From CAZMVY01 sp964653435 (GTDB lineage: Bacteria; Planctomycetota; Phycisphaerae; UBA1845; PWPN01): a DNA stretch of 64,000 bases. Made by a program: the position numbers and the translations under genes. Below the pieces are notes generated by a model, which had not been told where the DNA came from, did not search any database, and saw nothing but the letters and a program-made list of their open reading frames with translations. Position 1 is the first letter of the stretch; each line of letters begins with the position of its first letter. The DNA is taken from NCBI GenBank assembly GCA_964653435.1, contig CAZZFA010000008.1, forward strand, positions 22,218 through 86,217, in the 5' to 3' direction. Below are positions 44,529 to 52,030 of the stretch, piece after piece.

Positions 44529-44543
44529 GCAAAGGTTTATATT
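44529..44543 (+). promoter_or_regulatory. BRE/TATA promoter of the 44580 operon
   Basis: GCAAAGG then TTTATATT; the TATA centre is 40 nt from the ATG, giving a predicted leader of about 15 nt that contains GAGGTGATC. It is divergent from the 44394 promoter. Confidence 0.7.
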
Positions 44544-44579
44544 CTCAGGCCTCTTCCGGGTACCGCGAGGTGATCATCC

Positions 44580-44747
44580 ATGGGAAGACCATTCAAGTGC
44601 CCGTACTGCGGATCCAACGAGACCGTCAGCAAGGGCGTGCGCCGCAACAAGACCGTCGGCGATCGCAAGGTGCGTCGGTGCAAGAAATGCCATCGCAAGT
44701 TCACGCCAAAGAACCAGCTATCGGTGAAGGCGGAGGACGAGGATTAG
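44580..44747 (+). CDS. Small zinc-ribbon protein (55 aa)
   Basis: 55 residues with one zinc ribbon: CPYCGS near residue 7 and CKKCHRKF near 34, basic between them, acidic tail. Such modules bind DNA or RNA in transcription factors and transposases. GAGGTGATC lies 4 nt before the ATG and a TATA box 40 nt upstream. It is the first gene of a tightly overlapping four-gene operon. Confidence 0.75.
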   Translation: MGRPFKCPYCGSNETVSKGVRRNKTVGDRKVRRCKKCHRKFTPKNQLSVKAEDED

Positions 44748-45513
44748 CGGAGACCCCACGCAATGGACTCGCGACCGCGAGATCATTCGTCTGGCGTTCG
44801 AGCTGGCCCGCGCCGTCGATGCCCTGGTCGAGCATACGAGGGCATTCTGCTACGAGGTCATGCTCTCGGCCCACGGCTGCCCAAAGTGCGGCGGCTCGCT
44901 GAAGATGATCGGCGAGAGCAGGTGTGCTTGCCGCGAGTGTTTGTACGAGTTCGACCCGACCGTCCACTTTCAGCGGTGTCCGGCCTGCGAAGGCCGGCTG
45001 CGGCTGCGGATCTGCCGGTACGTCTGCCAGAAGTGCGGGGCAGACGTACCGTCCCGCTTCGTGTTCGACGGGGTCGTCTTCGATCACGAGTACTTCCGCC
45101 GGAAGATGGCGGAGTCGCGTGAGCGGCAGCGGGAACAGCGTGCCGAGCGCCAACAGCAGGTGGCGGAGAACCGGTCAGCGTCGGCGGAACCTCCGCCGGT
45201 GGACCTGGCTTCCGTGCCCGGTCTGCTGCAGGCGTTGAACGGCCTGACCGCGATTCCCGATCTGGCGGCTTGGGCGCCCCTGATCCAGGGTTTCGACTTG
45301 CAGCGCTACGAGGCGCATTTGCAGGCCCATATCGGGGCGACCGAACGCCGGTTCGATGATCTGCCAGCCCTGGACGAAAACCCTCGCCTGGACCGCATCT
45401 GGCGGTTCATCGCGATCATCTTCATGGCCCATGCCGGCCGTATCCGGGTCCGGCAACAGGGGCCGACCATTCTGGTGGCGAAAGTACATGAGACTGACAC
45501 AGAAGGACCGTGA
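44743..45513 (+). CDS. Multi-zinc-ribbon protein, non-ATG start likely
   Basis: About 256 residues. Four Cys pairs (CPKC, CACREC, CPAC, CQKC) form two zinc ribbons near residues 45-105, followed by VFDHEYFRRKMAESRERQR and a helical C-terminal half. The first ATG in frame is only at 44860, but upstream codons back to 44728 encode convincing protein (WTRDREIIRLAFELARAVD). I therefore place the start at ATT 44743, which overlaps the previous stop (ATTAG) and has GGAGG 6 nt upstream; this is tentative. DNA or RNA binding is likely; exact role unknown. Confidence 0.65.
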   Translation: MSGDPTQWTRDREIIRLAFELARAVDALVEHTRAFCYEVMLSAHGCPKCGGSLKMIGESRCACRECLYEFDPTVHFQRCPACEGRLRLRICRYVCQKCGADVPSRFVFDGVVFDHEYFRRKMAESRERQREQRAERQQQVAENRSASAEPPPVDLASVPGLLQALNGLTAIPDLAAWAPLIQGFDLQRYEAHLQAHIGATERRFDDLPALDENPRLDRIWRFIAIIFMAHAGRIRVRQQGPTILVAKVHETDTEGP

Positions 45514-45844
45514 GTTCCTGGAAACACTCAAACGGCTCATGGAGTCGAAGGACCTGTGGGTGGACTTCGCGTCGGGCCACCCAGGTTACATGGTCCTGCG
45601 GGGTACTTACGGCGACAAAGTCCATCAGGCCTTCCGCATGAGCCGTCAGGGCGTCCGCTGGCGTTTTCAACGTCTGTTCAACGAGGTGTACGTCAATGCG
45701 TTCGAGACCATCCTGTTCATCGAGAAGATCTTCGGTCCGCAGCTCCGCGAGCACGCCGTACGAATCAGCCAGGAGCGGTACACGAACCGCCAGCAGCATC
45801 GACAAGCCGGGTTCCGATCGGCCAGCGAGGTGAACCGCGAGTGA
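45488..45844 (+). CDS. Protein of unknown function (118 aa)
   Basis: 118 residues, basic and aromatic-rich (LRGTYGDKVHQAFRMSRQGV). It overlaps the zinc-ribbon gene by 26 nt and the next gene by 4, so it is read within one operon. No family recognised; possibly nucleic-acid binding by charge. Confidence 0.7.
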   Translation: MRLTQKDREFLETLKRLMESKDLWVDFASGHPGYMVLRGTYGDKVHQAFRMSRQGVRWRFQRLFNEVYVNAFETILFIEKIFGPQLREHAVRISQERYTNRQQHRQAGFRSASEVNRE

Positions 45845-46332
45845 CCGATTCAACCAAGATCGACTACCGGTACCGTCGTATCAGCCAGATCGGGGATGTA
45901 ACCGACCTGGTCACCATGCTGTTTCCGGGAAACCGAAACCAGCAGCACGCGGCGGCGCGGATTCTTCTCGTGTTGCGCGATGCCGAGGATCTGCGGGACA
46001 AGCTCAACGACCTGCAGCGGCGTTATGGTATCTCACGGAGGACGCTGGAACGGACTCGGGCCAAGCTTGTCCGCCTGGGCCTCATCGAGCGCATCAGTTG
46101 GATGAACACCCGCTACGGTGGCCGGGAGGGTTGGAAGCTGTCTAGCCGGATGAGTTCATCGTTGCGCCAGCTGGCGGATCGGATTGATACTTGGCGAGCA
46201 GACCAGCGGCCGGAGGGTGCTCGGAAAGAGCAGGCGCTGATCGAGCTGTTGCGGCCTGCTGCGGCGGCGAGAAAGGAATTGCCTGAAGTGCGACGACCTG
46301 ATGAGCGAATCGAAAGCCGGTCGTCTTCATGA
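45841..46332 (+). CDS. Winged-helix/HTH DNA-binding protein
   Basis: 163 residues. The centre, RYGISRRTLERTRAKLVRLG followed by LIERISWMNTRYGGREGWKL, is a winged helix with the LGLIER beta-wing start typical of archaeal-style regulators. GTG start overlaps the previous stop (GTGA). As the last gene of the zinc-ribbon operon it may regulate the element's promoters. Confidence 0.72.
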   Translation: MTDSTKIDYRYRRISQIGDVTDLVTMLFPGNRNQQHAAARILLVLRDAEDLRDKLNDLQRRYGISRRTLERTRAKLVRLGLIERISWMNTRYGGREGWKLSSRMSSSLRQLADRIDTWRADQRPEGARKEQALIELLRPAAAARKELPEVRRPDERIESRSSS

Positions 46333-46345
46333 TCCACAATCATCA

Positions 46346-46359
46346 GTAAACCTTATGAC
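46346..46359 (+). promoter_or_regulatory. Weak BRE/TATA-like element upstream of the 46437 gene
   Basis: GTAAAC followed by CTTATGAC. Archaeal spacing would put the start near 46380, close to the 5' base of the leader hairpin. Weaker than the other six elements. Confidence 0.35.
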
Positions 46360-46375
46360 AAGATGTGTCCGGTCG

Positions 46376-46412
46376 GTGATGGCACGTTCAGCGTTGTGGA
46401 ACGTGCCATCAC
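46376..46412 (+). promoter_or_regulatory. Leader hairpin of the 46437 gene
   Basis: Perfect 14-bp stem, arms GTGATGGCACGTTC and GAACGTGCCATCAC, 9-nt loop AGCGTTGTG. CCGGTC/GACCGG outside adds a second helix. It ends 24 nt before the ATG; CCGGAGGAAAAG lies between. Confidence 0.78.
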
Positions 46413-46436
46413 AGGCACGGACCGGAGGAAAAGAAC

Positions 46437-46841
46437 ATGACATGGAGACCCAATGCATATCTATTGGAAGGCCAACTCGATAACACGCAGCCCGGCAGGA
46501 TTACCGGCTGGATGCGGTTTGCGGGCCTTCCGCAGAAGGTAACCCTTGAACTGGAGGGGGATTTCGACCCGGATATCCGCGGACGGAGAATCGCTTTTCG
46601 GAATGCCTACTCCGGCAGATCTGCCGACGCCGAAGAGTACATGGACGGCTTCCAGCCGCGACAAGTCGGCAAGGTCGGCCACATCACGCTGGGCGGACCA
46701 CCGCAATCCTGGACCGATTTCCCGTACATCGAGTGGATTTCGACCGAGAATGACCGTGTGGTCATGTACCTGGAGCCACACCAAGTGGCCGTGATTGATG
46801 AGTCGATCGAGGTTGTAGCCGCGGAACCTGGGCTTGGGTAG
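46437..46841 (+). CDS. Unknown protein, paralogue of the 50017 protein
   Basis: 134 residues. Shares with the 50017 protein the start (WRPxxxLxEGxLDNTxPGxxTGWMRFAG pattern), the DIRG motif, FxPRQxGxVGxIT and YxEWxSxEN. It is mostly beta-strand by pattern and ends where the other protein continues into a second domain. Two diverged copies in one element suggest a useful structural or binding role. No family recognised. Confidence 0.72.
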   Translation: MTWRPNAYLLEGQLDNTQPGRITGWMRFAGLPQKVTLELEGDFDPDIRGRRIAFRNAYSGRSADAEEYMDGFQPRQVGKVGHITLGGPPQSWTDFPYIEWISTENDRVVMYLEPHQVAVIDESIEVVAAEPGLG

Positions 46842-46865
46842 CCCGGGGCCTAGCTTGGCCGGGAC

Positions 46866-46881
46866 CCAAAGCCTTATAAAC
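46866..46881 (+). promoter_or_regulatory. BRE/TATA promoter of a short transcript
   Basis: CCAAAGCC then TTATAAAC; predicted start near 46903. Downstream, CGTATTACCACTG occurs at the same spacing as in the 44394 promoter. Confidence 0.65.
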
Positions 46882-46902
46882 CCGGCCGTATTACCACTGG
46901 CC

Positions 46903-47110
46903 AATCCTCACAATGAGTGCACGTAATGTGCCCACTGGCGAGCCGTATCGGCTCTGCCTGAGGACTCCTGAGCACGTGACAGCACGGACGCACCGCGTTC
47001 AGTCATCACGAAGCCGGTCCTCGACGAGAAACCGGGATTGGCCGAGAGCCAGCCCATGTTTGACGTAGTCTTCCCGCTCTTCTCGACAGACCGCCGTTTT
47101 GGGGCGGTTT
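46903..47110 (+). ncRNA. Candidate small RNA or short-ORF transcript
   Basis: The 363-nt gap after 46841 has a clear promoter but no convincing gene. A transcript from about 46903 would reach a stem (ACCGCC/GGCGGT, 47090-47108) followed by three T. It contains a 51-codon frame starting at 46913, only ten bases from the predicted start, without a Shine-Dalgarno and with low-complexity Arg/Ser composition. Non-coding RNA and a leaderless small gene are both possible. Confidence 0.3.
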
Positions 47111-47134
47111 GATGATCGTGTTCTGAAATCCGTA

Positions 47135-47171
47135 GACCCCGAGCCCCGCTATTGGAGTGAGGCCCGGGGTC
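47135..47171 (+). promoter_or_regulatory. Leader hairpin of the 47205 gene
   Basis: Arms GACCCCGAGCC and GGCCCGGGGTC pair over 11 positions with one A.C mismatch; 15-nt loop; ends 33 nt before the ATG, with AAAGGAGGT between. Confidence 0.68.
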
Positions 47172-47204
47172 GTTGTGTCTCTGGATCGAAAGGAGGTTCT
47201 GCAT

Positions 47205-47459
47205 ATGTCCTACCGCAAAGGCCGCGTGACCGCGGTCCACCACCACAGTGGATGCTGGGAAGTAGTTGTTGAAGGTGAACGCCCCGGGTCCTTCCACATC
47301 GACAACATCTTCATTTGGTCGATGGTAGACGCCTACGGCGCCGACTGGATCGGCCGCGAGGTGGAGTACAAAGATGGCTGGATGCAATTCCTGGACGCCG
47401 TCTCTGATGGTCCCACCTTGCATCCCGCCCCGATATCCCGCCCGTTCCCCCTCTCGTAA
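47205..47459 (+). CDS. Small protein of unknown function (84 aa)
   Basis: 84 residues: KGRVTAVHHHSGCWEVVVEG, then SFHIDNIFIWSMVDAYGADW, beta-rich at the N-terminus and Pro-rich at the end. A near-perfect ribosome site (AAAGGAGGT) precedes the ATG. No family recognised. Confidence 0.65.
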   Translation: MSYRKGRVTAVHHHSGCWEVVVEGERPGSFHIDNIFIWSMVDAYGADWIGREVEYKDGWMQFLDAVSDGPTLHPAPISRPFPLS

Positions 47460-47550
47460 CGGTCGCTCCCGAAGCTTCTTCGCGTGAGAACATCGCCCAG
47501 GCGACGAACCCGCGCGCGTGCGCGGGCGCCCGTGTTTATCAAGTATCCGC

Positions 47551-47578
47551 GGTCTCACGCCGGCGATGGCATGAGACC
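47551..47578 (+). promoter_or_regulatory. Leader hairpin of the 47599 gene
   Basis: Arms GGTCTCACGCC and GGCATGAGACC: 7 bp, a C.A mismatch, 3 bp; 6-nt loop. It ends 20 nt before the ATG, with AAGGAGAAGG between. Confidence 0.62.
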
Positions 47579-47598
47579 CACCTTGCAAGGAGAAGGTT

Positions 47599-48087
47599 AT
47601 GTCTGAACGATATGCCGCAAGCATCACGATCGGCGGCCAGATCAAGCAGAGCGATCTGGCTGCGTTGCTGGAGGCCATCACACAAGCGTCGGCCTGTCAC
47701 GACTGGGGCGAACCGCCGTTCGAGCCGAAGTCGGCTCAGGATCTGGCGGCAGCAACCCGTGACGGCCATCTCTTTCTGTGCGACGACCAGACCCGGTACG
47801 GCGAATTCCCAGAGCTGGAGACGGCCTGCCGCGAGCTGGGCCTGTCGTACACCCGCTGGTGCGAGGGTTACTGCGAGTATGACGCCGAGGTCGTCGACTG
47901 GCGACCGGGCATGAACGAGCCCCTCTGCCGCGCTGGCAGCAACTCGGGCGATGCCACCTTCGTGCCGGCAGATGAGGTCCGCAAGGCCCTCAAGCACCTC
48001 GAATCCAACCACATCGGCAGAGCGAGAGAACTCGTGCGAAAGCTCTGCCCCGACATCCCCGATCTCCCGCCGTTTACGATCGTCTGA
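47599..48087 (+). CDS. Protein of unknown function (162 aa)
   Basis: 162 residues beginning RYAASITIGGQIKQSDLAAL, with acidic middle (GEFPELETACRELGLSY) and a helical C-terminus. Four Cys are dispersed without a metal motif. AAGGAGAAGG precedes the ATG. No family recognised. Confidence 0.7.
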   Translation: MSERYAASITIGGQIKQSDLAALLEAITQASACHDWGEPPFEPKSAQDLAAATRDGHLFLCDDQTRYGEFPELETACRELGLSYTRWCEGYCEYDAEVVDWRPGMNEPLCRAGSNSGDATFVPADEVRKALKHLESNHIGRARELVRKLCPDIPDLPPFTIV

Positions 48088-48186
48088 TCCCCTCAGCTCA
48101 CTCACAGGTGTCTTGAGTCAGGCCCGCTGTCCGGATTCACGGTGGTTCCGCGCGCTCGCGTGGGCCGTGGCGCCGGCATCTGAAGA

Positions 48187-48218
48187 GCGACCCCATGACC
48201 CGTGTGGCATGGTGTCGC
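48187..48218 (+). promoter_or_regulatory. Leader hairpin of the 48245 gene
   Basis: Arms GCGACCCCATG and CATGGTGTCGC form 10 pairs of 11 with one mismatch, 10-nt loop ACCCGTGTGG, ending 26 nt before the ATG; TTGGAGGAAA lies between. Confidence 0.7.
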
Positions 48219-48244
48219 ACGCATCAACCATGTTGGAGGAAACC

Positions 48245-49864
48245 ATGAGAACGATTCAAGCAACGGTCAACCCCCGGCTTCTGACCAAAGCCAATCGCCT
48301 GTTTACCGGCACGCTGCAGGGCCGGATCATCGAGATCCTGCAGAATGCCCGCCGGGCAGGCGCTACAAGAGTCGAGATCACGAACAGCAACGGCTGGATC
48401 ACTGTCCGTGATAACGGCGAAGGTATCGACGACTTCCAGCGGCTGCTCGATCTGGGCGGTTCCGGCTGGGACGATTCCCTGGAGGCAAGCGAGGATCCCG
48501 CGGGTGTGGGCCTGTTCTGCCTGGCGCCGCGCGAGGTCACCATCCGGAGCCGCGGACAGATCGCGGTGATTCATAAGGACGGCTGGACCGGCGAAGCCGT
48601 CAGGATCATCACTGATCCTGAACCATGCGAGGGAACGGTTCTGGCGTTCCAGGATGAGCCTTGGACATCGTCCGAGGTCGATCGGAACGCCGTCTTCACC
48701 GGCATGGACGTTACCGTGGACGGCACCGCCTGTCCTCGCGAGCCATTCGCTTCGGATCAGGCCACGGCGTACCCCGATCTGGGCTGCCGCATCGAAGTCC
48801 GCGAGTACACGGACCTGCATCCCTGGCACCGTTCCTGCCACCGTGGGCACTACGGCGACAACGTCCTGGTCAACTTCCACGGCCAGGTTGTACCGTTCCA
48901 CCATTGTCCGTTGAGCGAGCACCACCTGCACTTCCTGATCGACATGACCGGCGAGCCTACGGGCATCCGGCTCATGCTGCCGGCACGAACGTGCCTGGTT
49001 CAGAATGAGTCGTACCAGGCGCTGCTGGTGGCCATGGAACTGGAAGCGTTCCGCTACCTCCAGCACCGCGGTCACCATCGACTGGCCTACAAGGAATACC
49101 TTCGGGCCCGGCAACTGGGCATCATGCTGCCGGAGGCAACACCGACGTTCCGCGTCGGGCTCCTCAGCGGCGATACGCCCGAGCCGATCGAAGTGACCAA
49201 GCCCGACAACGTGCCGTTGTCCAGCTGTTATCGCATGAACCTGGATCCTGCCCTTGGCGATGAGACCGACGAGGCCAACGTGCACCTGCTGGCGGCATTG
49301 GGCAAGTTTGCAGAGCCCTTTGTGCCCGTGGATGTCCGCAGTGAGTACGACGGCTATTCCTGGGCCAAGCTGCCAACGGTCGACAAGGTCGAGTTTGAGG
49401 CCGGTAAGGTTATGCGGGAGTCATGGCTCTGGTCGGGGAAGATCGTGTGCGTCAAGCGGCTTCAGATCACTGCGCACACCAGCGATGGTCGAGTCTTCAG
49501 TTCGCCGGTCTGCATGGGTATCCCGCCGGTGGGCAAGTCCGAGGAGAACCGGTACCGCGAGGATACCGTTTACGTAACGCCGGAAGCCCAGGAGAGCCTG
49601 GCGCCGGCGCACATCTGGTTCCATCTGGGTGGCTGGAGCGACGACGGGGATACCTACGACACCCAGGAACATGAGTTTACCGAGAACCTCGATCGCTTCT
49701 GGGCGCTCCTGGTCGGCCCCGACGAGCAGCTTCGGCGTGATCTCATGGCGGCCGCCGATGGCATCAAACCGAGGTGGAAGGCTGTAACACTGTCCGCGAA
49801 CGGCACCGTTCGGATCCGGTTCAGGAGGGGCAAGGCCAAGGTCGTTCGACCGCCTGTCTGCTGA
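48245..49864 (+). CDS. GHKL-type ATPase (HSP90/MutL-like ATP-binding fold)
   Basis: 539 residues. The N-terminus has the Bergerat-fold motifs: EILQNARRAGATRV (N box, near residue 31), VRDNGEGI (near 57), LGGSGWDDS and DPAGVGLFCL (G boxes, near 84). The rest (about 150-539) is not recognised. GHKL proteins with plasmid neighbours can act in DNA processing or defence. ATG 48245 follows TTGGAGGAAA. It stands alone between two leader hairpins. Confidence 0.8.
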   Translation: MRTIQATVNPRLLTKANRLFTGTLQGRIIEILQNARRAGATRVEITNSNGWITVRDNGEGIDDFQRLLDLGGSGWDDSLEASEDPAGVGLFCLAPREVTIRSRGQIAVIHKDGWTGEAVRIITDPEPCEGTVLAFQDEPWTSSEVDRNAVFTGMDVTVDGTACPREPFASDQATAYPDLGCRIEVREYTDLHPWHRSCHRGHYGDNVLVNFHGQVVPFHHCPLSEHHLHFLIDMTGEPTGIRLMLPARTCLVQNESYQALLVAMELEAFRYLQHRGHHRLAYKEYLRARQLGIMLPEATPTFRVGLLSGDTPEPIEVTKPDNVPLSSCYRMNLDPALGDETDEANVHLLAALGKFAEPFVPVDVRSEYDGYSWAKLPTVDKVEFEAGKVMRESWLWSGKIVCVKRLQITAHTSDGRVFSSPVCMGIPPVGKSEENRYREDTVYVTPEAQESLAPAHIWFHLGGWSDDGDTYDTQEHEFTENLDRFWALLVGPDEQLRRDLMAAADGIKPRWKAVTLSANGTVRIRFRRGKAKVVRPPVC

Positions 49865-49957
49865 GTATTCCCATTTACCCAGTTCATGAGATTCACCGGC
49901 GTTCCAGTGGAGATTCTGCGCGTGTGCGCGGAGCTGGAGGCCGGAGTCAGTGGCCCA

Positions 49958-49987
49958 CGGGCACGCCCTGGGCTTGAGGCGTGCCCG
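49958..49987 (+). promoter_or_regulatory. Leader hairpin of the 50017 gene
   Basis: Perfect 10-bp stem, arms CGGGCACGCC and GGCGTGCCCG, 10-nt loop CTGGGCTTGA, ending 29 nt before the ATG; ATCGGAGGT lies between. Confidence 0.74.
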
Positions 49988-50016
49988 CAGAGGCACCTAA
50001 TCGGAGGTATCGAACC

Positions 50017-50688
50017 ATGGCATGGAGACCAACAGAGCATCTGATCGAAGGCGAACTGGACAACACCAACCCCGGCAAGGTCACGGGCTGGATGCGGTTC
50101 GCCGGCATGACCGAGAAGGTCATCTTCGACCTTCAGGGCAACTTTCACCGCGACATCCGCGGCGCCAAGATCCACCTGACCGGCGAAGGTCAGGCGGACG
50201 ACCCGGAAGCGGGCTCATACATGGCCAGCTTCTCACCCCGGCAGACCGGCGAGGTCGGCGACATCACCGCTGGATTGCCGCCTGCTGACTATGTGGCCGG
50301 CTACTGCTATGTCGAGTGGTTCTCGGAGGAGAATGGCCGCGTCGTGATTGAACTCTCACAGGACCAGGTGAAGGTCATCGGCCGGCCGATCCCGGCGTGC
50401 GAGTCCGATCCGATCTCGCGCGAGGACCAAGCGCGGAAGATGGCCGGCTTCTTGGCGGGATTAAGCCAGGCCGCCGGCGTGGTTGCGATTGCACCGGCCC
50501 AGCGGCTGGTCTCCGATCCGGCGTTCAGCCACTGGGTTGTCGTGGACGGCAAGATCGCCGGCGAAGCCCATTCGGTCGAACCCGGCGGGAACGGTCAGAG
50601 CTTCGCGTTTGTCCGGCTGTTCAACATGCCGGAAGGCGCGGAGTACGGTTGCATCGAGACGGCGTACCTTCGCTGGAAGGGCGCCTGA
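50017..50688 (+). CDS. Unknown two-domain protein, paralogue of the 46437 protein
   Basis: 223 residues. Residues 1-125 align with the whole 46437 protein. Residues 126-223 are a further domain (KMAGFLAGLSQAAGVVAIAP, then beta-rich). ATG 50017 has CGGAGGT 9 nt upstream. No family recognised; secretion signals are absent. Confidence 0.72.
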   Translation: MAWRPTEHLIEGELDNTNPGKVTGWMRFAGMTEKVIFDLQGNFHRDIRGAKIHLTGEGQADDPEAGSYMASFSPRQTGEVGDITAGLPPADYVAGYCYVEWFSEENGRVVIELSQDQVKVIGRPIPACESDPISREDQARKMAGFLAGLSQAAGVVAIAPAQRLVSDPAFSHWVVVDGKIAGEAHSVEPGGNGQSFAFVRLFNMPEGAEYGCIETAYLRWKGA

Positions 50689-50725
50689 CACGTCTTAAGC
50701 ACGGTCCGAAAGCAGCCTCGCTCGG

Positions 50726-50742
50726 CGAGGCGCGCTCCCGGG
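50726..50742 (+). terminator. Short stem after the 50017 gene
   Basis: GCCTCGC TCG GCGAGGC, a 7-bp stem with 3-nt loop and no T tract. It may end or protect the upstream transcript. Confidence 0.35.
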
Positions 50743-50777
50743 CATTCGTGCGAATACCCGTGTTTCATGAAACCAGT

Positions 50778-50804
50778 GCGCGGCCTTGAGTGGTCAAGCT
50801 GCGC
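50778..50804 (+). promoter_or_regulatory. Leader hairpin of the 50823 gene
   Basis: GCGCGGCCTTGA with TCAAGCTGCGC: 11 pairs with one G.U and one bulge, 4-nt loop GTGG, ending 18 nt before the ATG; GAAGGAGGT lies between. Confidence 0.58.
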
Positions 50805-50822
50805 CGAAGGAGGTGTTATCAC

Positions 50823-51041
50823 ATGTTCGAGTCATTGAACAAGGTCGATTGGGACCTGTTGCATGCGCAGAAGCTCACGTTGCTGGTGATACGAAGTCGG
50901 CAGCGCGATGGCTCACGCGAATTCGAGGCCCTGTCGGGGATCATCCATCTGCTGGATGCCCTGCAGGATGATGCCGTCGCCGACGGCCGTTGGAGGTTTC
51001 CGAATGAGAACGACGAGGAGGTGCACGATGTCAAAGCATAG
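50823..51041 (+). CDS. Small protein of unknown function (72 aa)
   Basis: 72 residues, helical, acidic C-terminus (FEALSGIIHLLDALQDDAVA). GAAGGAGGT precedes the ATG. Its end overlaps the next gene by 14 nt, so the two are cotranslated. No family recognised. Confidence 0.65.
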   Translation: MFESLNKVDWDLLHAQKLTLLVIRSRQRDGSREFEALSGIIHLLDALQDDAVADGRWRFPNENDEEVHDVKA

Positions 51042-51603
51042 CGAATGGTCTGAAGTAGCCCCCCACATCATCTACGAGGCCTATCCGGATCACGACCTGC
51101 TGCCGATCGAACCCCCGCACGCCGGCGAGACCATCGGCGAGTTCTCGGCCAGGGCCGAGAATGCCGCGGACACGTTGTTCTTGTTTCTCTGCCGCGAGGC
51201 GGATGATGAGATCGATGTCCTTGAGTACTGGGCGCGACTGGATCGGGCGACTGGTGATATACAGAGCATACGGGATGCGCTCCGGGAGATCCCGTCCCCT
51301 CGATCGTCTGATCCCGGAACCGACAAGCGGGATGTGACCATCCGGCTCTCGCTTGATGCGGACTGGATCGAGCTGCTGCTGACGTACGCGGATGCGCGGG
51401 GCCGCCGATCTGGGAGCGTCGCGTCCACGCTGCACACATCCGAAGAGGACGCAGAAGAGTTCAACGCGGCGATGGATGCAGTTGAGTCCATGGTCCTCGG
51501 ACACGCCTGCGCTGGGATCGACGTGACCGATCCCCGGTACGTCGAGGGCCTGCGCACGTGCATCGACGCGTGCGCGAACAACCTGCCGGGAGGTGATGCA
51601 TGA
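51028..51603 (+). CDS. Protein of unknown function (191 aa)
   Basis: 191 acidic residues (ENAADTLFLFLCREADDEID). ATG 51028 lies inside the previous gene after GAGGAGGTG. Its TGA overlaps the ATG of the YkgJ-like gene. No family recognised. Confidence 0.7.
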   Translation: MSKHSEWSEVAPHIIYEAYPDHDLLPIEPPHAGETIGEFSARAENAADTLFLFLCREADDEIDVLEYWARLDRATGDIQSIRDALREIPSPRSSDPGTDKRDVTIRLSLDADWIELLLTYADARGRRSGSVASTLHTSEEDAEEFNAAMDAVESMVLGHACAGIDVTDPRYVEGLRTCIDACANNLPGGDA

Positions 51604-51971
51604 TGATGCCCGAATACGAGTGTGACTGCTGCGGAGCCTGTTGTCGGGGTACGTTGATCGTCGAGGCGTACTACCTTGACGTGGTTCGCGAGCCCAGGCT
51701 CCTGGAGGCGGATGTGTGCGGTCGGCGTCCCACGATGGCCGAGTTGTCTGATGACGACGGCCGGTGCATCGTGCTGGCCGCGAACCGGCCTTGCCGGTTT
51801 CTCTCCCCTGACGGTCGATGCACGATCTACCCCACCCGCCCCAACAACTGCGTCGGCATGGAGGCGGGCGACGAGCAGTGCCAGGAGGCTAGAAGCCAAC
51901 TGGACCTGCTGCCCCTCCAACCATCTCAACCCTCCCAATCGCCCGCACAGAACCCGCCACGCGTGTCCTGA
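51600..51971 (+). CDS. YkgJ-like Cys-rich zinc/iron-chelating protein
   Basis: 123 residues with the CxxCxxxC-type cluster CDCCGACCRG near residue 7-16, then CRFLSPDGRCTIYPTRPNNC and a final CQEAR; this is the UPF0153/YkgJ (CxxCxxCC) pattern. Function of the family is unclear; metal binding is expected. ATG overlaps the preceding stop, making the third member of a coupled trio. Confidence 0.8.
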   Translation: MMMPEYECDCCGACCRGTLIVEAYYLDVVREPRLLEADVCGRRPTMAELSDDDGRCIVLAANRPCRFLSPDGRCTIYPTRPNNCVGMEAGDEQCQEARSQLDLLPLQPSQPSQSPAQNPPRVS

Positions 51972-51995
51972 AGGGCCCGGTATGGGCCTTCTGTC

Positions 51996-52003
51996 TATAT
52001 AAT
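51996..52003 (+). promoter_or_regulatory. AT-rich promoter element before the 52031 gene
   Basis: TATATAAT, 27 nt before the ATG. It can be read as a TATA box or as a bacterial -10 (TATAAT) without a convincing -35 or BRE. A stem, GAAGGGCCC/GGGCCTTC at 51970-51991, lies just upstream; GAGGAG follows downstream. Confidence 0.45.
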
Positions 52004-52030
52004 CCCAACAGCAAAGAGGAGATTCAAGAG

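Noticed and set aside
47000..47062. Minus-strand short frame ending RQWAHYVHSL
   Set aside because: No ribosome site or promoter and it runs against the better-supported 46866 promoter.
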